From positions 1 to 6,279 of the forward strand of contig DHWI01000097.1 of the NCBI GenBank assembly GCA_002413095.1: a DNA stretch of 6,279 bases. The letters run 5' to 3'. The notes below the pieces were generated by a model. That model searched no databases. It was given only the letters and a program-made list of their open reading frames with translations, and was not told the DNA's origin. Shown piece after piece: positions 1 to 5,513 of the stretch (its first letter is position 1; each line of letters begins with the position of its first letter). Both the position numbers and the translations under genes were made by a program. The stretch is from Thermoleophilia bacterium UBA5186 (GTDB lineage: Bacteria; Actinomycetota; Thermoleophilia; Gaiellales; Gaiellaceae).

Positions 1-669
1 TACGACCCGCTCCACCCGCAAGGGATGGACGTACGGTCGATCCTCCGGAAGATCTGGGGCGGGATCGTCGCCGTCGCCGTTTTGCTCTTCAAGTTCGGCT
101 TCGTCGCGATCAAGTTCTTCGGGATCTTCATCTCGATCGCCGCCTACGCGCTCATCTGGGGCTGGAAGTTCGCCGTCGGGTTCGTCCTGCTGATCCTCGT
201 CCACGAATCGGGCCACTATCTCGAGGCGCGCCGCCAGGGGCTGAAGCCGTCGCTGCCGCGCTTCATTCCGTTCCTCGGCGCCTACGTCGCGATCAAGGAC
301 GCGCCCAACGACCCATGGCGGAACTCGCTGATCTCGATCGCCGGGCCGTTCCTCGGCGGTGTCGCCGCCGCCGTGTGCTGGGGAGTCGGCGCCGCCATCG
401 ACTCGCGGCTGATGTACGCGCTCGGCTATTCGGGCTTCCTGCTCAACCTGTTCAACTTGATCCCGTTCATGCCGCTCGACGGCGGCTTCATCGTGGGCGC
501 GGCACGCGCGCTGCGGCGGCCGATTCCGGCCATGCAAGGCGAGACGCTGGTCTACGAGCCGCCGCGGAACGCAGGCCGCGGGATGCTCGTCTGGGCGATG
601 TACCTCGGACTCGCAGCGCTGCTCGTGCTCGGGATGATCTACGCGCACGTGCCGCAGCACCGGCTGTGA
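1..669 (+). CDS. Site-2 protease-like M50 family zinc metalloprotease (5' end probably outside window)
   Basis: Integral-membrane zinc metalloprotease of the M50/site-2 protease type, a family that cleaves substrates within or near the membrane; the substrate here is unknown. Counting from the ATG at base 25 (214 residues), hydrophobic segments lie at about 12-57. The zinc-binding HExxH motif is HESGH at 60-64, at the end of a membrane segment. A second membrane region at 101-126 follows the segment NSLISIAGP. The third-ligand motif PLDGG is at 150-154 after NLFNLIPFM, and a last membrane helix lies at about 187-207. The frame is open from base 1, with eight extra codons (YDPLHPQG) before that ATG. 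The AAGGG next to the ATG is too close to serve as a ribosome site, so I think the true start lies upstream and the gene is 5'-partial; 25 is the fallback start. The stop overlaps the next start by one base, implying co-translation. Family assignment is firm, role is not. Confidence 0.88.
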   Translation, partial: YDPLHPQGMDVRSILRKIWGGIVAVAVLLFKFGFVAIKFFGIFISIAAYALIWGWKFAVGFVLLILVHESGHYLEARRQGLKPSLPRFIPFLGAYVAIKDAPNDPWRNSLISIAGPFLGGVAAAVCWGVGAAIDSRLMYALGYSGFLLNLFNLIPFMPLDGGFIVGAARALRRPIPAMQGETLVYEPPRNAGRGMLVWAMYLGLAALLVLGMIYAHVPQHRL

Positions 670-1367
670 TGGAGGACCGAAAAATCCTCGACTCCGAGGT
701 CGCGGACGTCGAGGAGCACGTCGCGAAGATCGCCGCAGACTTCCGCGGCGGCTTCGAGGCAGTCGCCCGGATCGACCGTCCCGCCGTAACGATCTTCGGC
801 TCGGCGCGGACACCTGCCGGAACGAAGCCGTTCGAGGACGCTCGCGACGTGGCGCGGCGCTTCGCCGAGGCCGGCTGGGCGGTCGTGACCGGCGGTGGCC
901 CCGGCGTGATGGAGGCCGCGAACCGCGGCGCGAAGGAGGGCGGCGGGCTCTCCGTCGGCTTCAACATCGAGCTTCCCCACGAGCAGCACGAGAACCCGTA
1001 CCTCGACATCGAGTACACGTTCCAGCACTTCTACGCCCGCAAGACGATGTTCGTGAAGGCGGCCGAGGGCTACGTCGTCTTCCCCGGCGGCTTCGGGACG
1101 ATGGACGAGCTGTTCGAGTCCCTGACGCTGATCCAGACCGGCAAGGTGGAGCACTTCCCGGTCGTGCTCTTCGACGTCGACTACTGGACGGAGCTGCTCG
1201 TCTGGGTTCGGAACGAAGCCCTTGCCGACGGGATGATCTCGCCGGAGGACGTCGAGCTGCTGCACCTCACCGACGACCCCGACGAGGCCGTGCAGCTCGT
1301 GCTCGAGTGCTACGAGCGGCGCTGCGCTCACGTCCCCGCCGAACCGGCCAAGGCCGATGCTCAGTGA
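669..1367 (+). CDS. LOG-family (TIGR00730-type) Rossmann-fold nucleotide-binding protein
   Basis: A 232-residue cytosolic protein of the LOG / 'lysine decarboxylase-like' family. Characterised members are phosphoribohydrolases that release the base from nucleoside 5'-monophosphates, including cytokinin precursors; the substrate here is not known. The start of the fold is at 38-48 (PAVTIFGSART). The glycine-rich nucleotide loop is at 74-82 (TGGGPGVME). A conserved Arg-Lys pair is at 124-125 (ARKTMF), and the family signature PGGFGTMDE is at 139-147, carrying the catalytic-site glutamate. The N-terminal 35 residues and the Ala/Pro-rich tail (about 219-232) lie outside the fold. The start chosen is the ATG sharing one base with the upstream stop (TGATG). 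A longer in-frame extension to base 315 overlaps the protease gene and reads as low-complexity Arg/Ala, so it is rejected. No Shine-Dalgarno sequence is visible, so translation is probably coupled to the protease gene. Confidence 0.9.
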   Translation: MEDRKILDSEVADVEEHVAKIAADFRGGFEAVARIDRPAVTIFGSARTPAGTKPFEDARDVARRFAEAGWAVVTGGGPGVMEAANRGAKEGGGLSVGFNIELPHEQHENPYLDIEYTFQHFYARKTMFVKAAEGYVVFPGGFGTMDELFESLTLIQTGKVEHFPVVLFDVDYWTELLVWVRNEALADGMISPEDVELLHLTDDPDEAVQLVLECYERRCAHVPAEPAKADAQ

Positions 1368-1370
1368 TCA
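1365..1370. other. Abutting convergent stop codons (TGATCA)
   Basis: The LOG-family gene ends with TGA at 1365-1367 and the VanW gene, on the opposite strand, ends with TGA occupying 1368-1370. The two stops form the palindrome TGATCA with no spacer. I see no hairpin with a T-run here, so transcription from either side must terminate inside the opposing gene or by a factor-dependent route. The arrangement is read directly; the consequence for transcription is inferred. Confidence 0.9.
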
Positions 1371-3155
1371 GGGAGAGCTAGGCAGCACGAAGTACGGCCC
1401 GGGCGGAGTGCGGCCGGGCCCGTAGATGTACGTGGGGCCTTCCGGGATGTAGCGCGAGGGGAACTTGCCGCGGCGGAGGAGTTTCCCGCGCTCGTACACG
1501 GTTCGCTCCACCGTGATGTCGAAGCCGGAGCGCCCCGAGCCGCTCTCCACGCGCACGGAGCCGGCCGGCGCGGCCGGGTCGACCGCGTACGACGTGGTCG
1601 GCGCCTTGAAGTTCATCTCCGGCCCGGTGCGAGCGACGACCCGGCGGGCCTGCGGCGCCCCGTAGAAGCTGAACGTCAGCGTCGAGTTCGTGTAGGAGGT
1701 CTTGATCAGGATCGCGTGCTTCAGGTCGTTTCCGAACTTGAGGTCCGGGCCTCCCCACGAGACCGTCGCGTCGCGCCCGAGCGGGTAGTGCGAGAGGTAG
1801 AGGTTGTGGTTGTGCCGCTCGAGGATCGGTAGGCCTGCTTCGAAGGCATTGTTGAAGAGCGTCGTCGCCGTCTGGCACACGCCGCCGCCGATCGCCGGGA
1901 GCACCAAGCCGCCGACGATCATCTGGCCCTCGAGGAAGCCGCGTTCGGCCGTGCGCGGGCCGACGACCTCGTTGAACGAGAAGACCTGTCCCGACTTGAT
2001 GATCGTCCCGTCGATGAAGTCGGCCATCAGGTGGACGTTGTGGATGCGATTCGACGAGGACGGGCCCATGTCGGTCGTGAAAGTCGTGAGCCGGCGGTGG
2101 ATCCCGAGCGCCTGCGCTTCCTCCGTCGTCAGCTCGGCCGGACGGGCGTGAAGCGATAGCTCGGCGGTGCGGTCGACACTCGAGTACGCGGCTGCGGCGA
2201 GCGCGTCGGCGACGGCCTGGTCGTCGATGTCGATCCCGTCGCGCGACGGGATCACGCGGACGACGGGGTGCGAAGTGTCGAACTGCGCGTTCCTGGCGCG
2301 CTTCCGCCACGGGTCGACGAAACGCCGCAGGACGTTGCCGGCGCGCTCGGCGTCGAAGGTGACTACGTAGCGGTGGCCCGACGGCTGGAAGGCGAGCAGC
2401 CGCGCGAGCCGGTCGGGCTGGAGCGTCGTCACCGGCGCGCCGCGGAAGCGCACGCTGACGGGCGCGGCAAGCAGCGTGCGGGCGGTGCGTGCGGCCTCAG
2501 CAGCCTGGGCGTTCCCGATCGCGGGTGCGGCCCGGACGTAGCGGACGAGGATCGTGCTGTGCCCGGTCGCAACATGGCGTCGGAGCGCCGCGAAGAGGCC
2601 GGTGGCGTCGACGCGCGTGCCGACTCGCGCGGGCTTGACGACGAGCCCGGCGTCCGTCAAGGCGACCGTGGCCGACCGCGGCGGGTTCGAGAATGCGGCG
2701 AGCTTTCGGACGAGCCGGGCGGTGGCGGGTTGACGGAGCCGCAGCACCGGGTCGACGTTGCGGGCAGGCGGCGCCGGCGAGAGGAGCGCGATCGCGCGCT
2801 CCGGCAACGCTCGTCCCGAGGCGAGGGCCTCGCCGGCCGTTGCCCGCGCGTCCAGCCGGAGCACCTGCACCGGCGTCAGCTTCAGGATGTGGCCCGCCGC
2901 GACGATGCGCACCGGGGCGAGAAGCCGCGGGGCCGCGACATCCGCGATCTCCCTGGCGGCCGAGGCACGGTCGCGCCCGCCGACGTCTGCTCCCAGCACG
3001 CGAACGCCGGGCAGCGCCTCCCCACGATAGAGCTGCGCGCGTGCGAAGAACGCCGCGGCGACGGCGGCCGCGAGCGTCGCAACGGCGACCGCGATGTAGA
3101 GCGGCGCGCGGGAACGGCGGCGAAGGGGAGCTGCGACGAGGACAGACATCTGCAT
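1368..3155 (-). CDS. Membrane-anchored VanW family protein with peptidoglycan-binding-like repeats
   Basis: A 595-residue envelope protein. After a basic N-terminus (RRRSR at 12-16), one hydrophobic segment at about 18-40 forms a signal anchor, placing the rest outside the membrane. Residues about 65-180 and 225-345 resemble two PG_binding_4-type domains, the second ending near VIPSRDGIDID (301-311). The VanW domain runs from about 373 to 500, with recognisable stretches SGQVFSFNEVVGPRT (388-402), GGGVCQTATTLFNNAFEAGL (423-442) and ERHNHNLYLSHYPLGRD (446-462). A G5-like tail (about 545-580) follows. VanW proteins occur beside glycopeptide-resistance genes in some clusters and widely elsewhere; their biochemical role is unsettled, and nothing here indicates vancomycin resistance. 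The start is the first ATG of MQM. An in-frame extension of 97 codons upstream crosses selA on the other strand and is Arg/Ser-rich, so it is rejected. A second ATG two codons on (first base 3149) is possible. Confidence 0.88.
   Translation of the reverse strand: MQMSVLVAAPLRRRSRAPLYIAVAVATLAAAVAAAFFARAQLYRGEALPGVRVLGADVGGRDRASAAREIADVAAPRLLAPVRIVAAGHILKLTPVQVLRLDARATAGEALASGRALPERAIALLSPAPPARNVDPVLRLRQPATARLVRKLAAFSNPPRSATVALTDAGLVVKPARVGTRVDATGLFAALRRHVATGHSTILVRYVRAAPAIGNAQAAEAARTARTLLAAPVSVRFRGAPVTTLQPDRLARLLAFQPSGHRYVVTFDAERAGNVLRRFVDPWRKRARNAQFDTSHPVVRVIPSRDGIDIDDQAVADALAAAAYSSVDRTAELSLHARPAELTTEEAQALGIHRRLTTFTTDMGPSSSNRIHNVHLMADFIDGTIIKSGQVFSFNEVVGPRTAERGFLEGQMIVGGLVLPAIGGGVCQTATTLFNNAFEAGLPILERHNHNLYLSHYPLGRDATVSWGGPDLKFGNDLKHAILIKTSYTNSTLTFSFYGAPQARRVVARTGPEMNFKAPTTSYAVDPAAPAGSVRVESGSGRSGFDITVERTVYERGKLLRRGKFPSRYIPEGPTYIYGPGRTPPGPYFVLPSSP
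2232..2253. repeat. 22-base perfect palindrome inside the VanW gene
   Basis: GATCCCGTCGC followed immediately by its exact reverse complement GCGACGGGATC, with no loop. On the coding (-) strand it spans the IPSRDGI part of the second PG_binding_4-like domain. That peptide resembles a conserved segment of the family as I remember it, so protein constraint plus GC-rich codons may explain the symmetry. It is read directly; no function is claimed. Confidence 0.6.
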
Positions 3156-3210
3156 AGGAAGAACGCCAGGAGTTAAGCAAGCGTTCCGGCCCTCCTTACA
3201 CTTTACGGCG
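3156..3210. promoter_or_regulatory. Divergent intergenic region between the VanW gene and selA
   Basis: A 55-bp gap, the only real intergenic space in the window, must hold the promoters of both divergent genes unless they lie within coding sequence. It is less GC-rich than its surroundings (TTAAGCAA, TTACACTTTA). On the - strand a perfect ribosome-site-like AAGGAGGG (3197 down to 3190) lies 34 bases before the VanW ATG, too far to serve it. Possible - strand -10 boxes are TAAAGT (3205-3200) and TTAACT near 3177-3172; both are weak and neither has a good -35 partner. Confidence 0.5.
3173..3202 (+). promoter_or_regulatory. Candidate selA promoter giving a leaderless transcript
   Basis: TACACT at 3197-3202 matches the -10 consensus TATAAT at four of six positions. 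A poor -35-like TTAAGC lies at 3173-3178, 18 bases upstream. A start site 7-9 bases after the -10 box falls at 3209-3211, on or next to the A of the selA ATG (3211), and no Shine-Dalgarno sequence precedes that ATG. Leaderless mRNAs are common in Actinobacteria, which makes this plausible. The promoter is a prediction from motif match only. Confidence 0.4.
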
Positions 3211-4566
3211 ATGCGCCTGCGTGACCTGCCTTCCGTGGACGAGCTTCTCCAGGACCAGCGCCTGGCCGCTGAGCCGCGCCCGCTGGCGCTCGCGGCGGCG
3301 CGCACTGCCCTCGCGCGCGCGCGCGAGGAGATCCAAGCAGGAGCCGAGCCCGGGAACCTGGTCGAGCGCGCGCTGGCCGAGCTCGGGTCGGCGCGCACCC
3401 CGCGCCTGCGCCGGGTGTTGAACGCGACCGGCGTGATCGTCCACACGAACCTCGGCCGAGCTCCGCTCGCCGACTTAGCCCTCGAGCGCGTCCGCGAGGT
3501 CGGGCGCGGCTACTCGAATCTCGAGTACGACTTGGCCGAAGGCGCACGCGGATCCCGCCAGGATCATGTCGCCGAGATCCTGCGGCGGCTGACCGGAGCC
3601 GAGGCTGCGCTCGTCGTGAACAACAACGCCGCGGCGATCCTCCTCGCCCTCGCTGCGCTGATCGAGCCAAGTAACAGTCTGTTACTAAGTCGGCGGGACG
3701 AGGTGATCGTCTCCCGCGGAGAGCTGATCGAGATCGGCGACGGGTTCCGGATTCCCGACGTGCTCGCGCGGTCCGGCGCCCGGCTGCGCGAGGTGGGGAC
3801 GACGAACCGGACGTGCGCGGCCGACTACGAAACGGCTGTCGGCGAGCAAACGGCGGCACTGCTCCGCGTGCACAAGTCGAACTTCCGGGTCGTCGGGTTC
3901 ACAGAGCAGCCGCGCGTCGAGGAACTGGCCCGCATCGCGCGCAGGCACGAAATCCCGCTCGTCGACGACCTGGGCTCGGGGGTCCTCGTAGCTCCTCTCG
4001 ATCCAAGTAACAGTCTGTTACTTGGAGATGTGGAGCCGAGCGCCAGGGAGAGCCTTGCCGCGGGCTCGGATCTCGTCACGTTCAGCGGCGACAAGCTGCT
4101 CGGCGGGCCTCAGGCGGGGATCGTCGTCGGCCGCGCCGACCTCGTCGAGAAGCTGCGCCGCCATCCGCTGCAGCGCGCACTCCGCGCCGACAAGCTCACC
4201 CTCGCGGCTCTGGAAGGCACGCTCGCGCTCTATCTCGAGCCCGAGCGGGCTGCGCGCGAGGTGCCCGTCCTGCGGATGCTGCGCGAGCCGGGTGAGACGG
4301 TCCGCGCCCGTGCAGAGCGCCTCGCGGCGGCGGTCGGAGGCGAGGTCGAGGAGACGACAGCGCGCGTCGGCGGCGGCGCACTCCCGCTTGCGGAGCTCCC
4401 GAGCTTCGCGGTCGCGATCGAAGAAGAGCTCGCGGCCCGACTGCGCGAGGGCGACCCGCCGGTCGTGGGGATCATGCGGGACGGCCGGCTGCTGCTCGAC
4501 TGCCGGACGCTCCGCGACGACGAGCTCGACGAGGTCGCAGCAGCCGTCGCCGCCGCGCGCGCATGA
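3211..4566 (+). CDS. selA: L-seryl-tRNA(Sec) selenium transferase (selenocysteine synthase)
   Basis: This PLP enzyme converts Ser-tRNA(Sec) to Sec-tRNA(Sec) using selenophosphate. It is 451 residues, close to E. coli SelA. The N-terminus (LPSVDELLQD, 6-15) is of SelA type. It is followed by NATGVIVHTNLGRAPLA (71-87), NLEYDLAEGARG, the NNNAAA segment near 138-143, VSRGELIEIGDGFRIPDV, EVGTTNRT, DDLGSG, and the PLP-lysine motif FSGDKLLGGPQAG (291-303) with K295 as the Schiff-base lysine. The conserved HPLQRALRADKLTLAALE follows. Two unusual insertions, both reading PSNSLLL (153-159 and 265-271), lie in regions longer than in E. coli SelA by about nine and five residues as I align them from memory. 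They are encoded by near-identical palindromic DNA (listed separately). The catalytic motifs are intact, so the enzyme is probably active. The start is the ATG after the intergenic gap, probably leaderless. The stop overlaps the methyltransferase start (ATGA). Confidence 0.96.
   Translation: MRLRDLPSVDELLQDQRLAAEPRPLALAAARTALARAREEIQAGAEPGNLVERALAELGSARTPRLRRVLNATGVIVHTNLGRAPLADLALERVREVGRGYSNLEYDLAEGARGSRQDHVAEILRRLTGAEAALVVNNNAAAILLALAALIEPSNSLLLSRRDEVIVSRGELIEIGDGFRIPDVLARSGARLREVGTTNRTCAADYETAVGEQTAALLRVHKSNFRVVGFTEQPRVEELARIARRHEIPLVDDLGSGVLVAPLDPSNSLLLGDVEPSARESLAAGSDLVTFSGDKLLGGPQAGIVVGRADLVEKLRRHPLQRALRADKLTLAALEGTLALYLEPERAAREVPVLRMLREPGETVRARAERLAAAVGGEVEETTARVGGGALPLAELPSFAVAIEEELAARLREGDPPVVGIMRDGRLLLDCRTLRDDELDEVAAAVAAARA
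3662..3686. repeat. Palindromic repeat element, copy 1, in-frame within selA
   Basis: The core AGTAACAGTCTGTTACT (3670-3686) is a perfect 17-base palindrome around T3678: arms of eight bases and one central base. The 25 bases listed match copy 2 (3998-4022) at 24 positions; the single mismatch is G3666 against T4002. Symmetry breaks at A3687, so this copy looks partly decayed on its right side. It lies in selA codons 152-159 and encodes PSNSLLL with codons AGT, TTA and CTA that are uncommon in this GC-rich sequence. The following codons read S-R-R-D before the conserved EVIVSRGEL strand. Confidence 0.85.
3998..4026. repeat. Palindromic repeat element, copy 2, in-frame within selA
   Basis: A perfect 25-base palindrome at 4002-4026 with 12-base arms (TCCAAGTAACAG and its reverse complement) around T4014. 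Only 10 of its 25 bases are G or C, against roughly 70 % around it. It encodes PSNSLLLG (codons 265-272) in the same frame as copy 1, between DDLGSGVLVAPL and the helix leading to the PLP lysine. Bases 3998-4022 match copy 1 at 24 of 25 positions. Four bases to the left (TCGA at 3998-4001) are shared with copy 1 beyond the palindrome. Confidence 0.88.
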
Positions 4567-5513
4567 GCGAGCCCTCGCCCGAGGGTCGCATCTGGGATCT
4601 CCTCCGCGGCGCGCTCGGAACCCGGGCGCTCGCGATCGTCGCCGACTTGCGCGTGGCCGACGCGCTAGCCGAAGGGCCGCGCGGAATCGAAGAGCTCGCA
4701 CGCGAGGTCGGCGCCGACGCGGAAACGCTGCACCGGCTCCTGCGCGCGCTCGCGAGCGACGGCGTCTTCGCCGAGAACGAGCCCGGCGTCTTCCGCAACA
4801 CCGACCCGTCCGAGGTTCTGCGCCAGTCCGGCTGGGACGACTTCGCGCACCTGTTCGGCGGTGTCTGGCTGCGGGCGATCGAGCCGCTCGGCGCCACGGG
4901 CGAACCGACCTTTCCACGTGTGTTCGACACCGACTTCTGGTCGTGGCTCGCCGACCACCCCGGCGAGCGCGCCGCGTTCGACCGCGCGATGGAGCAGGGG
5001 AAGGAACGGCGGATCGAGCGGCTAGCGGGGCTCGAATGGCGCGGCGACGAGACGGTCGTCGACGTCGGCGGCGGCAACGGCGCGAACCTCGCGGGGCTGC
5101 TCGAACGGCACCCGAGGCTCAGCGGGATCGTCTTCGACCTCCCGGAGACCGTCCGCGACGAGGAAGCGCTCGGCGACCGCGTGACGTTCGTCGAGGGCAA
5201 CTTCTTCGACACGGTCCCCGCCGGCGACGTCTATGTCCTCTCCACGATCCTCCACGACTGGGACGACGAGCGAGCCGCTGCGATCCTCGGCACGATCCGC
5301 GCGGCCGCCCCCTCGGGCGCGCGCCTTGTCCTGATCGAGTCGGTGATCCAGCCGGGCAACGAGCCGGACGGCTCGAAGTGGCTCGACCTCCTGATGCTGA
5401 CGCTCTTCGGCGGCCGCGAGCGCGACGAGGCGCAGTGGCGAGAGCTCATCGAGGGCGCCGGCTTCGAGATCGAGCGGCTTGAAGACGGATTGATCCAGGC
5501 GAAATGCCCCTGA
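4563..5513 (+). CDS. Family-2 O-methyltransferase-like SAM-dependent methyltransferase
   Basis: A 316-residue cytosolic protein of the Methyltransf_2 (acetylserotonin/hydroxyneurosporene/caffeate O-methyltransferase-like) family. An N-terminal winged-helix dimerisation domain (about 10-80; [39 protein letters not shown]) precedes the Rossmann SAM domain (about 160-316). SAM motif I is VVDVGGGNG (165-173), the acidic end of strand 2 is FDLP (191-194), and GNFFD (212-216) follows. The HDWDDE motif at 231-236 holds the histidine that acts as catalytic base in plant homologues, and LIES at 257-260 holds a conserved glutamate. It starts in the ATGA overlap with selA and ends 10 bases inside selB, so it is co-translated with both. 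The substrate is unknown. Position suggests, but does not prove, a link to selenium or Sec-tRNA metabolism; it could also be a passenger. The final UGA is taken as a true stop because the family fold is complete. Confidence 0.88.
   Translation: MSEPSPEGRIWDLLRGALGTRALAIVADLRVADALAEGPRGIEELAREVGADAETLHRLLRALASDGVFAENEPGVFRNTDPSEVLRQSGWDDFAHLFGGVWLRAIEPLGATGEPTFPRVFDTDFWSWLADHPGERAAFDRAMEQGKERRIERLAGLEWRGDETVVDVGGGNGANLAGLLERHPRLSGIVFDLPETVRDEEALGDRVTFVEGNFFDTVPAGDVYVLSTILHDWDDERAAAILGTIRAAAPSGARLVLIESVIQPGNEPDGSKWLDLLMLTLFGGRERDEAQWRELIEGAGFEIERLEDGLIQAKCP

Noticed and set aside
1368..3155. VanW gene as a vancomycin-resistance determinant
   Set aside because: No vanA/B-type ligase, vanH, vanX or vanRS gene is present, and VanW-domain proteins of this layout are widespread outside resistance clusters.
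2268..3176. Long open frame on the + strand opposite the VanW gene (about 300 codons)
   Set aside because: The product is a low-complexity Arg/Gly/Glu-rich sequence with no recognisable domain. It mirrors GC-rich third-position bias opposite a gene with clear domains.
3309..3326. 18-base palindrome of alternating CG in selA (CCTCGCGCG and complement), Z-DNA-like
   Set aside because: It encodes an Ala/Arg-rich helix (ALARARE) with GC-preferring codons; this kind of run is expected by chance in such a genome.
4022..5482. 486-codon + strand open frame running across selA and the methyltransferase
   Set aside because: It is a shifted frame across two confident genes with an Arg/Ser-rich translation, typical of a GC-rich shadow.
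5511..5513. The UGA ending the methyltransferase gene as a possible selenocysteine codon
   Set aside because: Sec genes are next door, and CP-UGA looks tempting. But read-through meets another stop after about 19 codons, the fold is already complete, and the region encodes the start of selB in another frame.
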